Shown: one piece after another, positions 60,410 through 64,000 of the stretch
Numbering within the stretch: position 1 is the first letter of the stretch
Layout: each line of letters begins with the position of its first letter
DNA from: Botryosphaeria dothidea
Lineage: Eukaryota > Ascomycota > Dothideomycetes > Botryosphaeriales > Botryosphaeriaceae
Direction: 5' to 3'
DNA: 64,000 nucleotides
NCBI GenBank assembly: GCA_011503125.2
Contig: WWBZ02000016.1
Coordinates: 3,410,001 to 3,474,000, forward strand
The notes under the pieces: model-generated
Database searches by the model: none
The model's input: the letters and a program-made list of their open reading frames with translations, nothing else
Told to the model about the DNA's origin: nothing
Translations under genes and position numbers: made by a program

Positions 60410-61687
60410 TTAGTTAGGAGGCGGGGGGCGGCTTAAGTCTCTTGGCCTGCCTGGTCCCCTCTTGACCGGCTCCTCCTCCCTAATCCTCTTCCTTGGTCCA
60501 ACGGTTAACCAGTTAGTTTGAGGCTGTGTTTTGGTTATCAGGGGTCCTTCCCGGTGCCTTTCTGGTGCTGCTAGGCGGGCCTGGGCGGCCTTAGCATGGC
60601 AGGCTCTGCGTGCTGGGCAGGAGTTGCTCCAGGCTGTGTGCTTTTGAGAGCAGTTTGCGCACTGTATGCTTTCCTTAGGGCAGTCTCTAGTATTATGTGC
60701 CTTGCTGCACTGTCCGCACTTTTCCTCCTTTTTATAATGGTTGGTGATATGTCCGTAGGCCTGGCACTTGAAATACTGGGTTACTGTAAAGGCTGCGTTA
60801 TAGTACTGCGCTATATGGATAGCAAAGTTAATAACAAGCCCCTTATCAATGATCTGGTTGGCGGTTTCGGGGTTTGTGGTGCTGAGGATGATGGCCGAGT
60901 GAGTTTTCCCCTCTGGGAGCTTCCTCTTTAGCCAGGCCAGCTTGCTGATACGTAGTCCTGGGTGTAGAGATAGGTTCTGCTCCTGGATGGTTTGGATGGT
61001 TTGGGGGTCTGTGGTGTCGATTCCTTCTCGAGGGACGTTGTGTACTAGCACTGAGTATAGCTGCTGGTTAGGCCTGACTTCTTTTCCTAGTCCTGTAGTC
61101 TATTCCTGGTCCTGGAGAAGGGCTGTTCTGGTTGCTTTATCCGGTATAAAGATCTTAACGTCTCCACTGGGGAGCTTCTTAGCAGCAAGTACTTTCTTGC
61201 ACGCCTAGCTTTTTCCTGCCTGGATCTTTCTGATAATTGCCTCATTTGAGAGCTTGGCTATTTCTTGTCTATTTGCTGTCTCTGGGAAGTGGAGGGTAAG
61301 TTCAGTGGTGGCTGGGGGGGTAGGGGGCTTCGGGGCTGCTTGGGCTGCAATTTGTGCCCAGCTGCGAGTGTTGGGTGTGGGTGTAGAGGTAGCCTGGATA
61401 CGGTTGACTGTCTTTTGGACCTGTTGGACCTCTTTGAGGATGTCCTTAAGGCCTGGCTCCTTGGTGGCTGCCTCCTGGCAGATAGTAATATGATTCTGGA
61501 AGATTGTCTTGGCAATGTCGAGAAAATTTTTCACCTGGCTGGAGAGGACTGAAGGGAGGCTAGCGGATGTTTGTAGGGCTTGGAGGAGGGTGTCTGCTGT
61601 TTTTGAGGCTCTCTTAACGTATTCTACGCTGTACTGGGTGCTCTGCGGTTTCTTGGGGGTGTATTGGGGCTGGGTAGAGGTAGTCAC
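60410..61687 (-). pseudogene. LINE copy W ORF1: Gag-like RNA-binding protein, two in-frame stops
   Basis: Would coat element RNA. It starts at ATG 61687 and keeps one frame to the stop at 60410 (426 codons), with TAG at 61205-61207 and another at ~61103, both at probable Trp codons. The N-terminal ~150 residues are polar with a possible coiled coil, followed by a Pro/Thr-rich linker. Zinc knuckles lie at ~61% to 75% of the length: the first has Tyr at both outer Cys positions, the second (CX2CX3HX4C) and third (CX2CX3HX6C) are intact. The C-terminus is basic (KRGPGRPR). It ends 119 nt before ORF2. Confidence 0.88.
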
Positions 61688-61848
61688 TGGGGGAGGCTGT
61701 TCGCCTCTTCCTGTGTCCTCTACATTAACTACTTCGCGGCTGCAGTTGTCTTGAGTACTGTTTTGGGACTCGCGAAGCCTAGGAGAGTCCCTAGGGCCCT
61801 CTCCCGGCGCCGTAGCTTGGGGTCGATTTTTTGGTGTGGTTATATTTT

Positions 61849-63706
61849 TAGTAATAAGGGATAGTATAATGAGATCTGGTAAATGGATTATTGCTTGCTA
61901 GGAGTCGGGGCTAATAGCCTTACTTATAAAGAAGTAGGTTCTTGCTACTCCCTCCTGGGGAAAAACTATATAGTAGGTAGGGTGTCTTGCTATTGTCTTG
62001 ACCCTCGGGTTCCTCTAAGGTTCCTAGATAGCTAGGATATAGTGGATCTTTAGGTCTACTTCCTTGAAGAGCGGGAGCATTACCCTATCCTTGCTCTTAT
62101 AGACGTTATACTATATAATAGAGAGAGAGCCTATATCTAATATTGACTTCCTTCTATCTCTAGGTCCGGCTGCGAGGGGGCTAGTGGTGTGGGCTATAAG
62201 GAGAGAGTTCCCGCGGGCTCCTCTAAGGCGTGTTGTAAGCTATTAAGTCCGGTAAATCTTATTTAGTTAGGAGGCGGGGGGCGGCTTAAGTCTCTTGGCC
62301 TACCTAGTCCCCTCTTAACCGGCTCCTCCTCCCTAATCCTCTTCCTTAGTCCAACGGTTAACTAGTTAGTTTAAGGCTGTGTTTTAGTTATTAGGGGTCC
62401 TTCCCGGTGCCTTTCTAGTGCTACTAGGCGGGCCTGGGCGGCCTTAGCATGGCAGGCTCTGCGTGCTAGGCAGGAGTTACTCTAGGCTATATGCTTTTAA
62501 GAGTAGTTTGCGTACTATATACTTTCCTTAGGGCAGTCCCTAGTATTATATGCCTTGCTATACTGTCCGTACTTTTCCTCCTTTTTATAATAGTTAGTGA
62601 TATGTCCGTAGGCCTAGTACTTAAAACACTGGGTTACTATAAAGGCTGCGTTATAGTACTACGCTATATGGATAGTAAAGTTAATAATAAGCTCCTTATT
62701 AATGATCTGGTTAGCGGTTTCGGGGTTTATAGTGCTAAGGATAATGGCCGAGTAAGTTTTCCCCTCTAGGAGCTTCCTCTTTAGCTAGGCTAGCTTGCTA
62801 ATACGTAGTCCTGGGTGTAGAGATAGGTTCTACTCCTAGATAGTTTAGATGGTTTAGGGGTCTATAGTGTCGATTCCTTCTCGAGGGACGTTGTGTACTA
62901 GTACTAAGTATAGCTGCTGGTTAGGCCTAACTTCTTTTCCTAGTTCTATAGTCTATTTCTAGTCCTAGAGAAGGGCTGTTCTAGTTACTTTATCCGGTAT
63001 AAAGATCTTAACGTCTCTACTAGGGAGCTTCTTAGCAGCAAGTACTTTCTTATACGCCTAGCTTTTTCCTGCCTAGATCTTTCTAATAATTACCTTATTT
63101 AAGAGCTTAGCTATTTCTTATCTATTTGCTATCTCTAGGAAGTAGAGGGTAAGTTTAGTAGTAGCTAGGGGGGTAGGAGGCTTCGGGGCTGCTTAGGCTA
63201 TAATTTATGCCTAGCTACGAGTATTAGGTGTGGGTATAGAGATAGCCTAGATACGGTTGACTATCTTTTAGACTTATTAGACCTCTTTAAGGATATTCTT
63301 AAGGCCTAGCTCCTTAGTAGCTGCCTTCTAGTAGATAGTAATATAATCCTAGAAGATTGTCTTGGTAATGTCGAGAAAATTTTTTACCTAGCTAGAGAGG
63401 ACTAAAGAGAGGCTAGCGGATGTTTATAGGGCTTAGAGGAGGGTATCTACTATTTTTAAGGCTCTCTTAACGTATTCTACGCTGTACTAGGTGCTCTGCG
63501 GTTTCTTAGGGGTATATTAGGGCTAGGTAGAGGTAGTTACTAGGGGAGGCTGTTCGCCTCTTCCTATATCCTCTATATTAACTACTTCGCGGCTATAGTT
63601 GTCTTAAGTACTATTTTAGGACTCGCGAAGCCTAGGAGAGTCCCTAGGGCCCTCTCCCGGCGCCGTAGCTTAGGGTCGATTTTTTAGTGTGGTTATATTT
63701 TTTTCT
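61849..63706 (-). mobile_element. LINE copy V, 5' part
   Basis: Resumes V at the W TSD (61849-61863): the rest of the endonuclease, ORF2 start (ATG changed to ATA near 62145), ORF1 and 5' UTR, ending at ~63706 with a T run. The two parts of V sum to ~5.15 kb. More RIPed than W, less than U. Confidence 0.87.
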
Positions 63707-63942
63707 TTTAGTCTAATATACTCTATACGTAATAGAGTAGCGAGTATACTCTATAGCTTAAATAGTTCGCTATAGATTTATCTAATTTTTAGATTCTACT
63801 ATATACTTTAGGCTACTAGCTTATCTTATCTTCCCTAGCTAGTAGACTTTATTTATCTCTCCTTCTACTTATTCCTATATACTATACGTAGCTTCGTTCG
63901 CTTTAGAAGACTTTAGTAGGTAGAGAGGTAGTAGTTAAGAAG
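63707..63942 (-). mobile_element. LINE copy U, 5'-truncated end
   Basis: Continues U after V, matching W 57270-57510, then similarity stops at ~63942. U is thus a ~0.8-kb 5'-truncated insertion. RIP is near saturation. Confidence 0.78.
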
Positions 63943-64000
63943 TATAATAGCTTATATCCGATATACTCGCGGAAATATAGTAGTATTACTATCTACGAGA
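63943..64000. other. Unassigned sequence at window end
   Basis: 58 bp with no match to the repeats here. CpA and TpG are absent. It is too short to interpret. Confidence 0.5.

Larger units (their letters stand above)
56708..61848 (-). mobile_element. LINE copy W, full-length, least mutated Tad1-like element
   Basis: 5,141 bp between perfect 15-bp TSDs (TAGTAATAAGGGATA). Sense order: A-rich 5' end, ~160-bp 5' UTR, ORF1 (61687-60410), 119-nt gap, ORF2 (60290 to ~56934), 3' UTR, (TCTA)n tail. Both frames run without indels; breaks are in-frame stops, mostly TAG where a Trp codon is expected. The APE endonuclease and RT without RNase H, plus Gag-like zinc knuckles, fit the Tad1 group of fungal LINEs. 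It is the youngest LINE in the U-V-W nest. Confidence 0.93.

Overview
This window looks like gene-free repeat heterochromatin from a filamentous ascomycete (Pezizomycotina). I find no host protein gene, rRNA, complete tRNA gene or CRISPR array. Two observations support the assignment. Most of the window has lost almost all CpA and TpG dinucleotides while keeping CpG, which is the footprint of repeat-induced point mutation (RIP). The repeats are a fungal Tad1-like LINE and a chromodomain Ty3/gypsy (chromovirus) element. The genus cannot be told from this sequence.

Layout. (1) 1-23.7 kb: LINE copy A (minus), then copy B (minus), which is split at 4335/19791 by a 15.4-kb block of plus-strand copies. 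Within that block C is split by D, and F is joined to G. B itself sits in a fragment H. (2) 23.7-31 kb: unidentified, fully RIPed target DNA carrying a tRNA-headed SINE, which is split by full-length LINE J. (3) 31-38 kb: an ORF1 fragment X, SINE-2 (minus), and full-length LINE M interrupted by SINE-3. (4) 38-45.2 kb: truncated LINE P (plus), interrupted by a fold-back SINE-4, which is interrupted in turn by an almost un-RIPed gypsy element (38513-44484). (5) 45.2-52.9 kb: LINE S, split by divergent full-length LINE T, with SINE-5 at the T junction. (6) 52.9-64 kb: LINE U contains full-length V, which contains full-length W, the best-preserved copy. The last ~58 bases are unassigned.

The LINE is about 5.15 kb: 5' UTR ~160 bp, ORF1 (~425 codons, Gag-like zinc knuckles), ~120-bp gap, ORF2 (~1,118 codons: APE endonuclease, reverse transcriptase, C-terminal CCHC), a short 3' UTR and a (TCTA)n tail instead of poly(A). 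Target-site duplications (TSDs) of about 10-15 bp can be read at most junctions.

The main finding is a probable LINE/SINE partnership. A ~0.53-0.62-kb repeat with a tRNA-like head ends in a ~120-bp segment resembling the LINE 3' end, including the same (TCTA)n tail. It inserts with the same kind of TSD, beginning TAT next to the tail. Other notable points: RIP-type loss of the catalytic Asp in the RT box of most LINE copies but not T; a sharp RIP boundary inside the gypsy 3' LTR; a Tf1-like self-priming site in the gypsy element; and a near-identical 1.66-kb tract duplicated across a nested-insertion junction.
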